A DNA stretch of 64,000 nt, taken from assembly GCF_007097145.1 (NCBI RefSeq), contig NZ_VJVZ01000001.1:248001-312000 (forward strand), in the 5' to 3' direction. Within the stretch, counting starts at the first letter, position 1. Each line of letters begins with the position of its first letter. This document shows positions 56,301 through 64,000 of the stretch, in pieces. This DNA is from Flavobacterium zepuense (GTDB lineage Bacteria; Bacteroidota; Bacteroidia; Flavobacteriales; Flavobacteriaceae). The notes below the pieces were generated by a model. That model searched no databases and had not been told where the DNA came from. It saw only the letters and a list, made by a program, of their open reading frames with translations. The translations under genes were made by a program, and so were the position numbers.

Positions 56301-59164
56301 CTCTTGCCGATGGTACTCCGCTACAATCGGGTACGGTATACCATGTTATCGTTAAATCAGTATGTGGCGAAGGTGTAACCAGCAACCCAAGCGACGTGGT
56401 TGATTTTGTAACTCAAATTTCCAACGATGATTGCGATACTGCAACTATAATACCTGTAAACGTAGGCCCTGCTTGCGATGTTTATGCATCGGGTACGTTA
56501 AATGGCGCTACGGCATCACCACAGGAAAACCCTTGTGGCGACTGGACCAATGCTGATGATGATGTGTGGTTCCAGTTTACGGCCACAAATGCATTGCACA
56601 CGCTGTCATTCTTAGATATTAGCAGTAATGGTTCTACCTTTCCGGGTGGCAACACATCGTTAATGTATGTAATTTATGAAGGCAACGGCTGTGGTAGCCT
56701 TACCCAGTGGGGTGGTGGCTGTTTTACCGCTTATAATGAATATGGCCTTGAGTCTAACACGGCCCTGATGAACAACTTAACTGTAGGCAACGTTTATACT
56801 ATCAGGGTATTTAGCCCGGATGAAGATACCAACCAGACATCAACCTTTAAAATTTGTGTTAAGGTTCCGGTACAACCTGTATCGGTAAGCACTACAGAAT
56901 ATACCGTAGAGCAACTGGTAAGCGATGTGCTCTTCGGCGAAAGCTGTACACAGGTAAGCAATGTAACATGGTCTACCGGTACTAATTTTCCGGATCCTGA
57001 TAATATTTTTGGCGATAACCCTAACGGTATAGGTTACTTTAATCAAAACGGATCTCCTTTCCCTTTAACCGAAGGTATTGTAATGACTACCGGAGATGTA
57101 ACCAGGGTTCCCGGCCCGGCGTATACGTCAATGGAGCAGGGATCGGCCGTTTGGCTTGGCGATACCGATATTGATGCCGTTATGGAAAATATGTTAGGCG
57201 GGCCACCGTTTCAGCCATCCACTAATGCATCGATAATTGAATTCGACTTTATCCCGGCTACCCCTACATTAAACTTAGACTTTTTGTTTGCATCAATGGA
57301 ATATGGCGATTATATACAGTGCTACAGCTATGATACTTTTGCACTATTACTTACTGGCCCAGACGGTGTTACCCAAAATATTGCTGTGATACCGGAAACA
57401 GACGATGCCATATCGGTATGGAACATAAGCGGTGCAGCCTATCCTGGCGTATGCCCGGGTTACAACCTGCCTTACTTTGCGCAGTACAATATCTTTGGCC
57501 AAAATGATTATTCGCCTACTTCTTTTGCAGGGCAAACGGTGGTTATGACAGCAACGGCACCACTACAGGTTAACCAGCAGTACCACCTTAAAATTGCAAT
57601 TGCAGAGACCGATAACAACCTTGATTCAGGTGTATTTATCCAGGGTGGAGCCAACGCTATTGCTAACCTTGACCTGGGTGTCGACCTGCTTGTAGCTACC
57701 AACAACGCTATTTGTGCTAACGAAGAGGTTACTATTTCAACAGGCCTTAGCGATGCTACTTTTGATTTTGAATGGACTAAGGGCGGCGAGCTAATTCCTA
57801 ACCAAACAACTCCTAATCTTGTAGTTACAGAGCCGGGAACGTATGGAGTAACTGCTACACTTACCGGTACAAGCTGTGAAGTGACTGATGAAGTGGTGAT
57901 AGAATTTTACCCGGCAGTAGAGGATATTGTAGCAAACCCTACAGACCTTACCGTTTGCGATGCCGATGGCTTTGCAACGTTTGACCTTTCTCAGAATACA
58001 GCAACTATCCTTACAGGACTTAACCCAGCAGATTATGCTGTTAGCTACCATACTACAGAGACAGAAGCCGTTGCTAACACAGGTGCTTTAGACTTATCAT
58101 ACCAAAATACAACGCAATTTGAGCAGACCATCTATGTAAGGATTTACAATAACGTTACGCAGTGCTACGGCATCAAAACCTTTAAACTGATCGTACAAAA
58201 CCTTACGCCAGATTTTACGCTGACAGGAGATGCCACTATATGTGCAGCATCTAACGTTACGCTAAACATTACCCCTGCAAACTTTGACCCCGCCGATGAT
58301 GATGTTACCATTACGTGGACGTTCAACGGTGGTACATTGCCTGATACGACTACCTCTATTACTGTGACAGATGCTGGTATTTATACAGTAACTGTAAACA
58401 ATTCAGGGTGTATAACTACCAAGCAGGTTACAGTAACAGTTACACCAAGTCCGGTTGCCGATGTTGTAGCTGATATAGCCGTATGCGACAGCTATACGCT
58501 GCTTCCGCTAAGCACAGATAATGCTTATTATACGGGTACAAATGGTACAGGTACACAGCTATATGCAGGCGATGTTATCATCGATACGCAGCTAATTTAT
58601 GTGTACGCACAGTCGGGCACCAATACAGATTGTTTTGATGAAATCAGCTTTACGGTAACGGTTACCCCGTCTCCGGAAATCGACCTTGCCCAAAACTGTA
58701 ACGATGATAACGAATACGAACTAAGTATTATTTTCTTAAATGACACTTACAATCAGGACAACGCCATCTTTGCATGGGAGGGTCCTAAATCAGGCAGTGG
58801 TACAACGTTAGTGATAACTAATCCGGGGACATACACCGTTACCATTACGCCATTAAACGGCAGCTGCGCTATAGAAGCCAGCATTGAGGTAGACGACACG
58901 ATGTGCGAAGTTCAGCGCGGTATATCGCCTAATAACGACGGCTTTAACGACAATTTTGAGCTTACTGCCCTTGGCGTTAAAACCATAAGCATCTTTAACC
59001 GTTATGGTAAAGAGGTGTATCACAAAACCAATTATACTAACGAGTGGCACGGGCAAACCGGCAGTGGAGATGAGTTGCCAACGGGTACATACTTTTACAC
59101 TTTTGAGCGTACTAATGGCGAAACCAAGACCGGATGGATCTACGTGAACCGACAGGATAATTAA
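53336..59164 (+). CDS. Giant T9SS-secreted multidomain surface protein
   Basis: A 1942-residue protein with a signal peptide (ending GFAQ; an alternative start lies at 53351). Rough domain order: cleaved-adhesin/MAM-like jelly roll (27-205), fibronectin III (206-295), PPC-like domain (296-430), fibronectin III (430-520), jelly roll (521-680), fibronectin III (681-775), jelly roll (776-928), fibronectin III (929-1028), PPC-like domain (1029-1178), choice-of-anchor L domain (1179-1440), immunoglobulin-like repeats (1440-1858), and a gliding-motility/type B T9SS sorting domain (1859-1942) with GISPNNDGFNDNFEL and GTYFYTFE. It is exported by type IX secretion and probably acts as an adhesin. No catalytic domain was recognised. 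Confidence 0.94.
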   Translation: MGKITMKNFTLMLFFSLLFATGFAQLPNEGFENTWTPLTGTSGLAGPTGWAIINNAGTTVTWAQGNGGSAQPAYESAHSAFLNNENVGPGNLSDDWLITPAFPMPENGQLTFRSRLFFNLDQGTQFKVMITDETGTLTQQLNMAAYDELESWTELELNPQQTQWVKKTVNIDNTLFPVGTPVHIAFVMMGNAGERWVIDNVSVLSQCPDPTNLSAVVTDVDEAELSWDNPDVTSWEIEVQQDNVSFTGTGVPYSGTLPYVATGLLQDTEYKYLVRAVCADNESEWVGPFNFRTAKYGDSCTLPITVSSLPFTSSDNTVTFQDNINGSAGTGCASGDYLNGNDVIYAYTPAATGVVSLNLTNITDDYAGMFVYTSCANIGINCYQGAVNDFMQTTDLNISQMAVTAGTTYYIVISTWFATSTGYTLNIQQENCDAPTNLNTSGASTTGITVNWTEAGTATSWQYVYQAVGIGLPMGAGTPVTSPSATLTLPAASQYEFYVRANCGNGTFSSWTGPYIFNTLCDVFPTPFFEGFNSDSATQFCWTVANLEGPESTWNLDFADEVYEGDEAAQFDASMNGADNNDMLISPAIQLTGNQRLKFRFKTDDFGAIAYKVVLSTTGTDPEDFTTELFPLTSYANSSFMEKAISLANIPAGPVYVAWQVPGGLNAGYQLLLDNVIIEDLPACAEPTELTTSNITGTTATISWTAGSDETAWEVFIADPDTGIIPDDTTSGLPATNPYPATGLTPGTFYTIYVRSMCGTDGNSSWTGPIFFTTGCNAVAVPFFEGFNSDSETQLCWTVRNANGDWASWDMDNNNAFEGDEAANMYTGNAPNNDWLISPAITLTANQRLTYHYKVEGNTTFKVLLSTSQTDIADFTEVLVPETAYDNTGYKKKVVSLAGYTGTIYIAWQVPPADEYGEELFIDNVIVEPIPACAEPLDIVVSDITQNSADISWTAGGTETAWEVIVYADGQDVPATGQAAATNSATVTTLADGTPLQSGTVYHVIVKSVCGEGVTSNPSDVVDFVTQISNDDCDTATIIPVNVGPACDVYASGTLNGATASPQENPCGDWTNADDDVWFQFTATNALHTLSFLDISSNGSTFPGGNTSLMYVIYEGNGCGSLTQWGGGCFTAYNEYGLESNTALMNNLTVGNVYTIRVFSPDEDTNQTSTFKICVKVPVQPVSVSTTEYTVEQLVSDVLFGESCTQVSNVTWSTGTNFPDPDNIFGDNPNGIGYFNQNGSPFPLTEGIVMTTGDVTRVPGPAYTSMEQGSAVWLGDTDIDAVMENMLGGPPFQPSTNASIIEFDFIPATPTLNLDFLFASMEYGDYIQCYSYDTFALLLTGPDGVTQNIAVIPETDDAISVWNISGAAYPGVCPGYNLPYFAQYNIFGQNDYSPTSFAGQTVVMTATAPLQVNQQYHLKIAIAETDNNLDSGVFIQGGANAIANLDLGVDLLVATNNAICANEEVTISTGLSDATFDFEWTKGGELIPNQTTPNLVVTEPGTYGVTATLTGTSCEVTDEVVIEFYPAVEDIVANPTDLTVCDADGFATFDLSQNTATILTGLNPADYAVSYHTTETEAVANTGALDLSYQNTTQFEQTIYVRIYNNVTQCYGIKTFKLIVQNLTPDFTLTGDATICAASNVTLNITPANFDPADDDVTITWTFNGGTLPDTTTSITVTDAGIYTVTVNNSGCITTKQVTVTVTPSPVADVVADIAVCDSYTLLPLSTDNAYYTGTNGTGTQLYAGDVIIDTQLIYVYAQSGTNTDCFDEISFTVTVTPSPEIDLAQNCNDDNEYELSIIFLNDTYNQDNAIFAWEGPKSGSGTTLVITNPGTYTVTITPLNGSCAIEASIEVDDTMCEVQRGISPNNDGFNDNFELTALGVKTISIFNRYGKEVYHKTNYTNEWHGQTGSGDELPTGTYFYTFERTNGETKTGWIYVNRQDN

Positions 59165-59203
59165 TTTTTTATTAAAATTTTTAGGTCGAATAACATTTAT
59201 GTA

Positions 59204-59211
59204 TATATTTG
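59204..59211 (+). promoter_or_regulatory. -7 element of histidine operon
   Basis: TATATTTG matches TAnnTTTG. Transcription would start near 59217, upstream of the leader peptide, leaving about 200 bases of leader before hisG. No clear -33 TTG is present. Confidence 0.5.
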
Positions 59212-59243
59212 CAGCAAATCAGACAAAGAACTGATACCAATTT

Positions 59244-59306
59244 ATGATATTCAATCAGCTACATCATCATCATTTTCAAACTGGCTCTTACGCGAGAAGG
59301 AAATGA
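59244..59306 (+). CDS. hisL: Histidine operon leader peptide
   Basis: A 20-codon open frame with four consecutive CAT codons at 59262-59273 (MIFNQLHHHHFQTG...). It ends with TGA at 59304-59306, 28 bases before the terminator hairpin and 112 bases before hisG. Runs of His codons in a short leader before a terminator are the hallmark of transcription attenuation: scarcity of charged His-tRNA stalls the ribosome and prevents termination. The position before hisG makes chance unlikely. Confidence 0.85.
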   Translation: MIFNQLHHHHFQTGSYARRK

Positions 59307-59334
59307 TATGGTAGTAACCTAAAATAATTTTTCT

Positions 59335-59367
59335 AAACCCGTTTGAGTAAAATCAGACGGGTTTTTT
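59335..59367 (+). terminator. Attenuator terminator of histidine operon
   Basis: AAACCCGTTTGA (59335-59346) pairs over 12 bases, with one G-U, with TCAGACGGGTTT (59353-59364) around a six-base loop, followed by a T run. It lies between the leader peptide and hisG. TCAAACTGG at 59276-59284, just after the His codons, can pair with the left arm and is the best antiterminator candidate, though it lies very close to a stalled ribosome. Confidence 0.85.
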
Positions 59368-59418
59368 ATTTACAGCAACTTCCCCCCTCTTATTTTACTC
59401 AGGCTTATTAAAACAACC

Positions 59419-60276
59419 ATGAGTACATTAAAAATTGCCATCCAGAAGAACGGCAGGTTAAGCGAAAAATCGCTGCAATTATTAAAAGAATGCGGCATAA
59501 AGCTAAGTAATGGCGAGCGCAGGCTAAAAACCACATCGTCTAACTTTCCTATCGAAATACTCTTTTTAAGAGATGACGATATCCCCCAATATGTAGAGCA
59601 GGGCGTTGCCGATGTTGGCATCCTTGGCGAGAATGAGGTTTGGGAAAAAGATAAAAACGTTGTCATCACAAAAAAACTGGGTTTTGCCAATTGCAGGCTC
59701 TCGCTTGCCATACCTAAGGAGCTGCACTACACAGGCCTTAGCTACTTCAGCCAAAAAAAGGTGGCTACGAGTTATCCTGGAATTCTGGATAAATTCTTTA
59801 AACAAAACAATCTTGATGTTGAAATTGAGACCATTGGCGGCAGTGTAGAAATTGCCCCGGGTATTGGCCTTGCCGATGCCATTTTTGATATTGTAAGCAC
59901 CGGCAGCACCCTGCAAATCAACGGGCTTAAAGAAGTTGAACTGGTTACAAACAGTGAAGCCGTTTTAATAAGCAATCCTAACCTAGGTGCTGAAAAGCAG
60001 GAAATATTAGAGCGTTTGTTGTTCAGGATACAGTCGGTCAGGAACGCGGCTGAGAATAAGTACATACTGCTTAACGCGCCTAACGAATCGATAGAAAAGA
60101 TATCCAACATACTGCCCGGCATGAAAAGCCCGACGGTACTGCCGCTGATAGAACCGGGATGGAGCAGCATCCATTCGGTAGTTAAAGAAGATGAGTTTTG
60201 GGATATAATCGACCAATTAAAAGCGCTTGGCGCGGAAGGCATCCTGATTATTAATGTAGAAAAAATGATACTTTAA
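59419..60276 (+). CDS. hisG: ATP phosphoribosyltransferase (HisG, long form)
   Basis: First enzyme of histidine synthesis; it joins ATP and PRPP. The 285-residue length marks the long form with a C-terminal regulatory domain (about 215-285) that binds histidine, so no HisZ partner is needed. Motifs seen are KIAIQKNGRLSEKSL at the N-terminus, DVGILGENEV, and GIGLADAIFDIVSTGSTLQ, the PRPP-binding loop. It is the first gene after the attenuator and three bases before hisD. Confidence 0.97.
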   Translation: MSTLKIAIQKNGRLSEKSLQLLKECGIKLSNGERRLKTTSSNFPIEILFLRDDDIPQYVEQGVADVGILGENEVWEKDKNVVITKKLGFANCRLSLAIPKELHYTGLSYFSQKKVATSYPGILDKFFKQNNLDVEIETIGGSVEIAPGIGLADAIFDIVSTGSTLQINGLKEVELVTNSEAVLISNPNLGAEKQEILERLLFRIQSVRNAAENKYILLNAPNESIEKISNILPGMKSPTVLPLIEPGWSSIHSVVKEDEFWDIIDQLKALGAEGILIINVEKMIL

Positions 60277-60279
60277 GCC

Positions 60280-61572
60280 ATGATACAGAAGATAATAAAT
60301 CCTGATATAGACCAATGGCAGGCCCTTTGCGAACGCCCCGCCCTGCCCCAACTTGATGTACAGGAACTGGTGCAGCAAATTTTTACTGAGATTAAACGCA
60401 ATGGCGATGAAGCTGTCAAAAAATACACCGGCTTTTTTGATGATGCAATAGTTGAAAACGTAAAAGTTTCGGCGGAAGCCATTGACGCAGTAGCAAAACA
60501 AATTCCTAACGATTTAAAACGGGCCATCCATCTGGCTAAAAGCAACATAGAAAAATTCCACACATCGCAACAGGAAGATGTAAAGGTTGTTGAAACAACA
60601 CCCGGTGTAGAATGCTGGAGGGAAAGCCGCCCAATTGAAAGGGTTGGCATTTACATTCCCGGTGGTTCTGCACCCTTGTTCTCCACGGTTTTGATGTTAG
60701 GTATTCCTGCAAAGATTGCGGGCTGTAAAGAAATTATACTTTGCTCGCCTCCAGATAAAAAAGGGAATATTAACCCTGCTATTTTGTACACGGCACAGTT
60801 GGTGGGCATAACCGCGGTTTATGCTATTGGTGGCATACAAGCTATTGGCGCTATGGCAATTGGCACCGAAAGCATTACAAGGGTTGATAAAATATTCGGA
60901 CCCGGTAACCAGTATGTAACCGCTGCTAAACAGGCAGCACTAAATTATGGTGTGGCTATCGACCTGCCTGCCGGGCCAAGTGAGGTTTTGGTTATTGCCG
61001 ATGCCACCTGCAACCCGGAATTTGTGGCTGCCGACCTGCTATCTCAAGCCGAACATGGTGCTGACAGTCAGGTTATTTTACTTTCAGATAATGAGCAAGT
61101 TACTGATGCCGTTATTAAGGCTTTGGAATCGCAAACAAAAGCGCTTCCTCGTAAGGAAACGGTGCTTAAATGCCTGCAAAACAGCAAGGCAATAGTACTT
61201 GAAACTATTAATGAATGTGTTGAATTCAGTAACCTTTACGCTCCTGAACATTTAATTATAGCTTCAGACAACGCCGAAGGTTTCATTACAAAAATTACTA
61301 CGGCGGGCTCGGTTTTCTTGGGTAATTACAGCTGCGAAAGCGCCGGCGATTATGCCAGCGGCACCAACCACACGCTGCCTACTAACGGCTACGCCAAAAG
61401 CTACAGTGGGGTATCGTTAGATAGCTTTGTGAAAAAAATTACGTTCCAGAAAATCAGTGCTGTAGGCCTCCAAAATATTGGCCCTGCCATAGAACTTATG
61501 GCTGCCGCCGAACAATTAGAAGCCCATAAAAATGCCGTAACCATCCGTTTAAAAAGCCTCAATAATGTTTAA
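60280..61572 (+). CDS. hisD: Histidinol dehydrogenase
   Basis: A 430-residue NAD-dependent enzyme that oxidises histidinol to histidine in the last two steps of the pathway. Family motifs: IERVGIYIPGGSAPLFSTVLM, FGPGNQYVTAAKQAAL, DLPAGPSEVLVIADATCNPEFVAADLLSQAEHG with the zinc and catalytic residues, and GDYASGTNHTLPT. It overlaps hisC by eight bases. Confidence 0.98.
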   Translation: MIQKIINPDIDQWQALCERPALPQLDVQELVQQIFTEIKRNGDEAVKKYTGFFDDAIVENVKVSAEAIDAVAKQIPNDLKRAIHLAKSNIEKFHTSQQEDVKVVETTPGVECWRESRPIERVGIYIPGGSAPLFSTVLMLGIPAKIAGCKEIILCSPPDKKGNINPAILYTAQLVGITAVYAIGGIQAIGAMAIGTESITRVDKIFGPGNQYVTAAKQAALNYGVAIDLPAGPSEVLVIADATCNPEFVAADLLSQAEHGADSQVILLSDNEQVTDAVIKALESQTKALPRKETVLKCLQNSKAIVLETINECVEFSNLYAPEHLIIASDNAEGFITKITTAGSVFLGNYSCESAGDYASGTNHTLPTNGYAKSYSGVSLDSFVKKITFQKISAVGLQNIGPAIELMAAAEQLEAHKNAVTIRLKSLNNV

Positions 61573-62590
61573 TATCAACACGTTAGTCCGCCCCAACATA
61601 CTCAACCTTGAGCCCTATTCTTCTGCACGGGATGAATTTTCCGGTTCGGAAGGTATCTTCCTGGATGCCAACGAAAATCCATTTGGCACCCTGAACCGCT
61701 ACCCAGATCCATTCCAAAAACAGCTTAAGCAGAAACTATCTGAAATTAAGTCGGTTGCAACCGAAAATATCTTTTTAGGCAACGGTAGCGACGAAATAAT
61801 TGATCTTTGTTTCCGTATTTTTTGCGAGCCGGGTAAAGACAAAGCCCTAACCTTTGTGCCTACCTACGGCATGTACGAGGTTTCCGCCGCCATTAATAAT
61901 GTAGAATTGATTAAGGTTTATTTAGACGAGAATTTCCAGATCAACAAAAACGAAGCTCTGACCCTGCTCAGCGATGCTAACCTTAAACTTATCTTTATCT
62001 GTTCGCCCAACAACCCAACTGCTAATTGTATTGATGCTGTGGAGTTTATAATCCAAAACTTTAAAGGCATAGTGGTTGTAGATGAAGCTTATATCGACTT
62101 TTCTGATAAGGAATCGCTGTCCCAAAAAATCGATCAATACCCTAACCTAATTGTTCTTCAAACCCTTAGCAAAGCCTGGGGACTGGCAGCAGCACGAGTG
62201 GGTATTGCGTTTACAAATTCGGCAATTATTAACTTTCTGAATAAAGTAAAGCCGCCATATAATATTAGTGCGCCTAACCAACAGGCTGCTTTACAGGCTT
62301 TAAACGAAGTAGATAGATACGAATATGAGAAAGCAATATTAATACGGGAACGTGAAAAAATGCTGTTAGAGCTTCAGAATATCTGCCTTATAAAAAAGAT
62401 ATATCCATCAGAAACCAACTTTATTTTAATTGAAGTTACCGATGCAGATGGGATTTATAATGCGTTAACTTCACAAAATATAATTATACGAAACCGAAAT
62501 AAAGTGATACGTAACTGCCTGAGGCTTACGGTGGGGTCTCCCGAAGAAAATGCAGCATTACTAACCGCTTTACAAAACATATCAGCATGA
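61565..62590 (+). CDS. hisC: Histidinol-phosphate aminotransferase
   Basis: A 341-residue class I/II aminotransferase that makes histidinol phosphate from imidazole acetol phosphate and glutamate. Seen are DANENPFG near the N-terminus, [19 protein letters not shown], and the PLP lysine in [13 protein letters not shown]. It overlaps the end of hisD by eight bases and the start of hisB by four. Confidence 0.97.
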   Translation: MFNINTLVRPNILNLEPYSSARDEFSGSEGIFLDANENPFGTLNRYPDPFQKQLKQKLSEIKSVATENIFLGNGSDEIIDLCFRIFCEPGKDKALTFVPTYGMYEVSAAINNVELIKVYLDENFQINKNEALTLLSDANLKLIFICSPNNPTANCIDAVEFIIQNFKGIVVVDEAYIDFSDKESLSQKIDQYPNLIVLQTLSKAWGLAAARVGIAFTNSAIINFLNKVKPPYNISAPNQQAALQALNEVDRYEYEKAILIREREKMLLELQNICLIKKIYPSETNFILIEVTDADGIYNALTSQNIIIRNRNKVIRNCLRLTVGSPEENAALLTALQNISA

Positions 62591-63675
62591 AAAAAGTACT
62601 TTTTATAGACCGCGACGGCACGCTTGTTATCGAGCCACCCACAGATTACCAATTAGATAGCCTTGAAAAATTGGAGTTTTATCCCGGCGTTTTTTCTAAC
62701 CTATCGCGCATTGTGCGTGAAATGGATTACGAGCTGGTAATAGTTACAAATCAGGATGGCCTGGGCACCGACTCTTTTCCTGAAGACACATTTTGGCCGG
62801 CAAACAACAAAATGCTACAGGCCTTTAAAAATGAAGGCATCACGTTTGCAGAGATCATTATTGATAAGAGCTTTCCGCATGAAAATTTGCTATCGCGTAA
62901 GCCCGGCACTGCGTTATTAACGCACTATCTAAAAGGCAATTACGACCTAAAAAATAGCTACGTTATTGGCGACAGGCAAACCGATGTACAACTGGCAAAA
63001 AATTTGGGGAGTAAGTCGATTTACATGGGCGCTGAAGCCTGCGAAGCTGATTTAGTGACCCAAAGCTGGGAGGCCATTTATAACTTTTTAAAAGCAGTGC
63101 CCCGCGCCGCCACAGTTATCCGAAAAACCAATGAAACCGATATTTTTGTCGAAGTAAATCTAAATGGTAGTGGTAAAAGCAACATAAGTACCGGCCTGGC
63201 ATTTTTTGACCATATGCTCGACCAGCTGGCGCGCCACGGTAACGTAGACCTGACAATTAAGGTTGACGGCGACCTGCAAATTGATGAGCACCACACGATT
63301 GAAGATACTGCCATAGCTTTGGGAGATGCCTTTTTACAGGCTTTGGGTAGTAAAAAAGGCATTGAACGCTACGGTTTCTTACTGCCTATGGACGATTGCC
63401 TGGCGCAGGTTGCCATAGATTTTGGTGGTCGCCCCTGGCTGGTTTGGGATGCTGGCTTTAAGCGCGAAAAAATTGGCGAAATGCCTACCGAAATGTTCAT
63501 GCATTTTTTTAAATCATTCAGTGACAGTGCCAAATGCAACCTGAACATTAAGGTCGAGGGCACCAACGAGCACCACAAGATCGAATCGATTTTTAAGGCA
63601 TTTGCCAAAGCCATTAAGATGGCTGTGCAGCAAACCGACAACTTTAAAATACCAAGCACCAAAGGAACATTATGA
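62587..63675 (+). CDS. hisB: Bifunctional histidinol phosphatase/IGP dehydratase
   Basis: A 362-residue two-domain enzyme. Residues about 1-165 are a HAD-type phosphatase ([31 protein letters not shown]). Residues about 175-362 are imidazoleglycerol-phosphate dehydratase with the metal-binding motifs [14 protein letters not shown] and [16 protein letters not shown]. The fused form is common in Bacteroidota and gammaproteobacteria. It overlaps hisC and hisH by four bases each. Confidence 0.98.
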   Translation: MKKVLFIDRDGTLVIEPPTDYQLDSLEKLEFYPGVFSNLSRIVREMDYELVIVTNQDGLGTDSFPEDTFWPANNKMLQAFKNEGITFAEIIIDKSFPHENLLSRKPGTALLTHYLKGNYDLKNSYVIGDRQTDVQLAKNLGSKSIYMGAEACEADLVTQSWEAIYNFLKAVPRAATVIRKTNETDIFVEVNLNGSGKSNISTGLAFFDHMLDQLARHGNVDLTIKVDGDLQIDEHHTIEDTAIALGDAFLQALGSKKGIERYGFLLPMDDCLAQVAIDFGGRPWLVWDAGFKREKIGEMPTEMFMHFFKSFSDSAKCNLNIKVEGTNEHHKIESIFKAFAKAIKMAVQQTDNFKIPSTKGTL

Positions 63676-64000
63676 TAGCCATACTAAAATACAATGCAGG
63701 CAACACACAATCGGTAGAAAATGCTGTTAAACGGCTTGGTTATGAGTGTGTTGTGACCGATGACAGGCAATTACTGCAAAGCGCTGAAAAGGTAATTTTT
63801 CCGGGTGTGGGAGAGGCAGCTTCGGCAATGGAATATTTGCGGGGAAAGAATCTGGACGAGGTAGTTAAATCATTGACACAACCCGTTTTAGGGATTTGCC
63901 TCGGCCTGCAATTGATGTGTAGGTATTCTGAAGAAGGTGACACAAATGGCCTTGGGATTTTTGATGTGGATGTGAAGAAATTCCCACCAAAAGACAAAGT
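63672..64000 (+). CDS. hisH: Imidazole glycerol phosphate synthase subunit HisH (partial)
   Basis: The first 109 residues of the glutaminase subunit that feeds ammonia to HisF; the gene runs off the window. The start is the ATGA overlap with hisB. FPGVGEA is the oxyanion region and Cys in GICLGLQLM is the nucleophile of class I glutamine amidotransferases. hisA, hisF and hisI are expected beyond the window. Confidence 0.96.
   Translation, partial: MIAILKYNAGNTQSVENAVKRLGYECVVTDDRQLLQSAEKVIFPGVGEAASAMEYLRGKNLDEVVKSLTQPVLGICLGLQLMCRYSEEGDTNGLGIFDVDVKKFPPKDK

Noticed and set aside
59262..59273. CATCATCATCAT as a simple microsatellite
   Set aside because: It is in frame within a short leader peptide, followed by a terminator and hisG, so a His-codon run for attenuation explains it better.

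Overview
The window is a chromosomal segment of a Bacteroidota bacterium, most likely a Flavobacterium-like member of the Flavobacteriaceae. The evidence is a very large secreted protein ending in a gliding-motility/type B type IX secretion sorting domain, a GH97 glycosidase, a TonB receptor followed by a DUF4374 lipoprotein, a fused CcoN-CcoO oxidase subunit, AT-rich spacers, and repeated TAnnTTTG promoter elements typical of the Bacteroidota primary sigma factor. No tRNA, rRNA, IS element, phage gene or CRISPR array was seen.

Layout. 1-2204: end of an RND efflux operon (permease fragment and outer-membrane lipoprotein). 2575-5238: a four-gene signalling unit (unknown protein, membrane protein, histidine kinase, LuxR-type regulator). 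5432-14520: an iron or metal-chelate acquisition operon with an extracytoplasmic flavin electron route (TonB receptor, DUF4374 lipoprotein, ankyrin protein, DUF2271 protein, PepSY/flavodoxin/FAD reductase, ApbE). 14540-18738 (minus): a sigma-54 activator and its TPR histidine kinase. 18969-22778: two alpha/beta hydrolases, an SDR and a metallo-beta-lactamase-fold protein with an eroded metal site. 22859-35581: a low-oxygen block with hemN, the cbb3 oxidase genes (ccoI, S, NO, Q, P, G, H and a SafE-type protein), an Fnr-type regulator and an unrecognised 604-residue protein. 35687-36673: an aldo/keto reductase.

36993-45992: a catabolic cluster for a 2-substituted benzoate (salicylate or anthranilate) through CoA thioesters. 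A CoA ligase activates the acid, a fused monooxygenase/OYE protein hydroxylates it, a thioesterase releases the acid, a gentisate-type dioxygenase opens the ring, an FAH-family hydrolase splits the product and a maleate isomerase yields fumarate. A nitrilase and a flavin reductase are embedded. 46048-47451 (minus): lpdA. 47863-53132: GH97 glycosidase, Bcr/CflA exporter and a TPR-LuxR regulator. 53336-59164: a 1942-residue T9SS surface protein. 59204-64000: the start of the histidine operon, hisGDCB and partial hisH, behind a leader peptide with four consecutive His codons and a terminator.

The most informative finds are four promoters (hemN, ccoS, ccoI and the 604-residue protein) with the same Fnr-like box exactly 36.5 bp from the end of their -7 element, which puts the unknown protein in the low-oxygen regulon. 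Others are a candidate flavinylation motif in the DUF2271 protein, the CoA-dependent gentisate/maleate pathway with its unexplained nitrilase, the histidine attenuator and the unusual ligand set of the metallo-beta-lactamase-fold protein.
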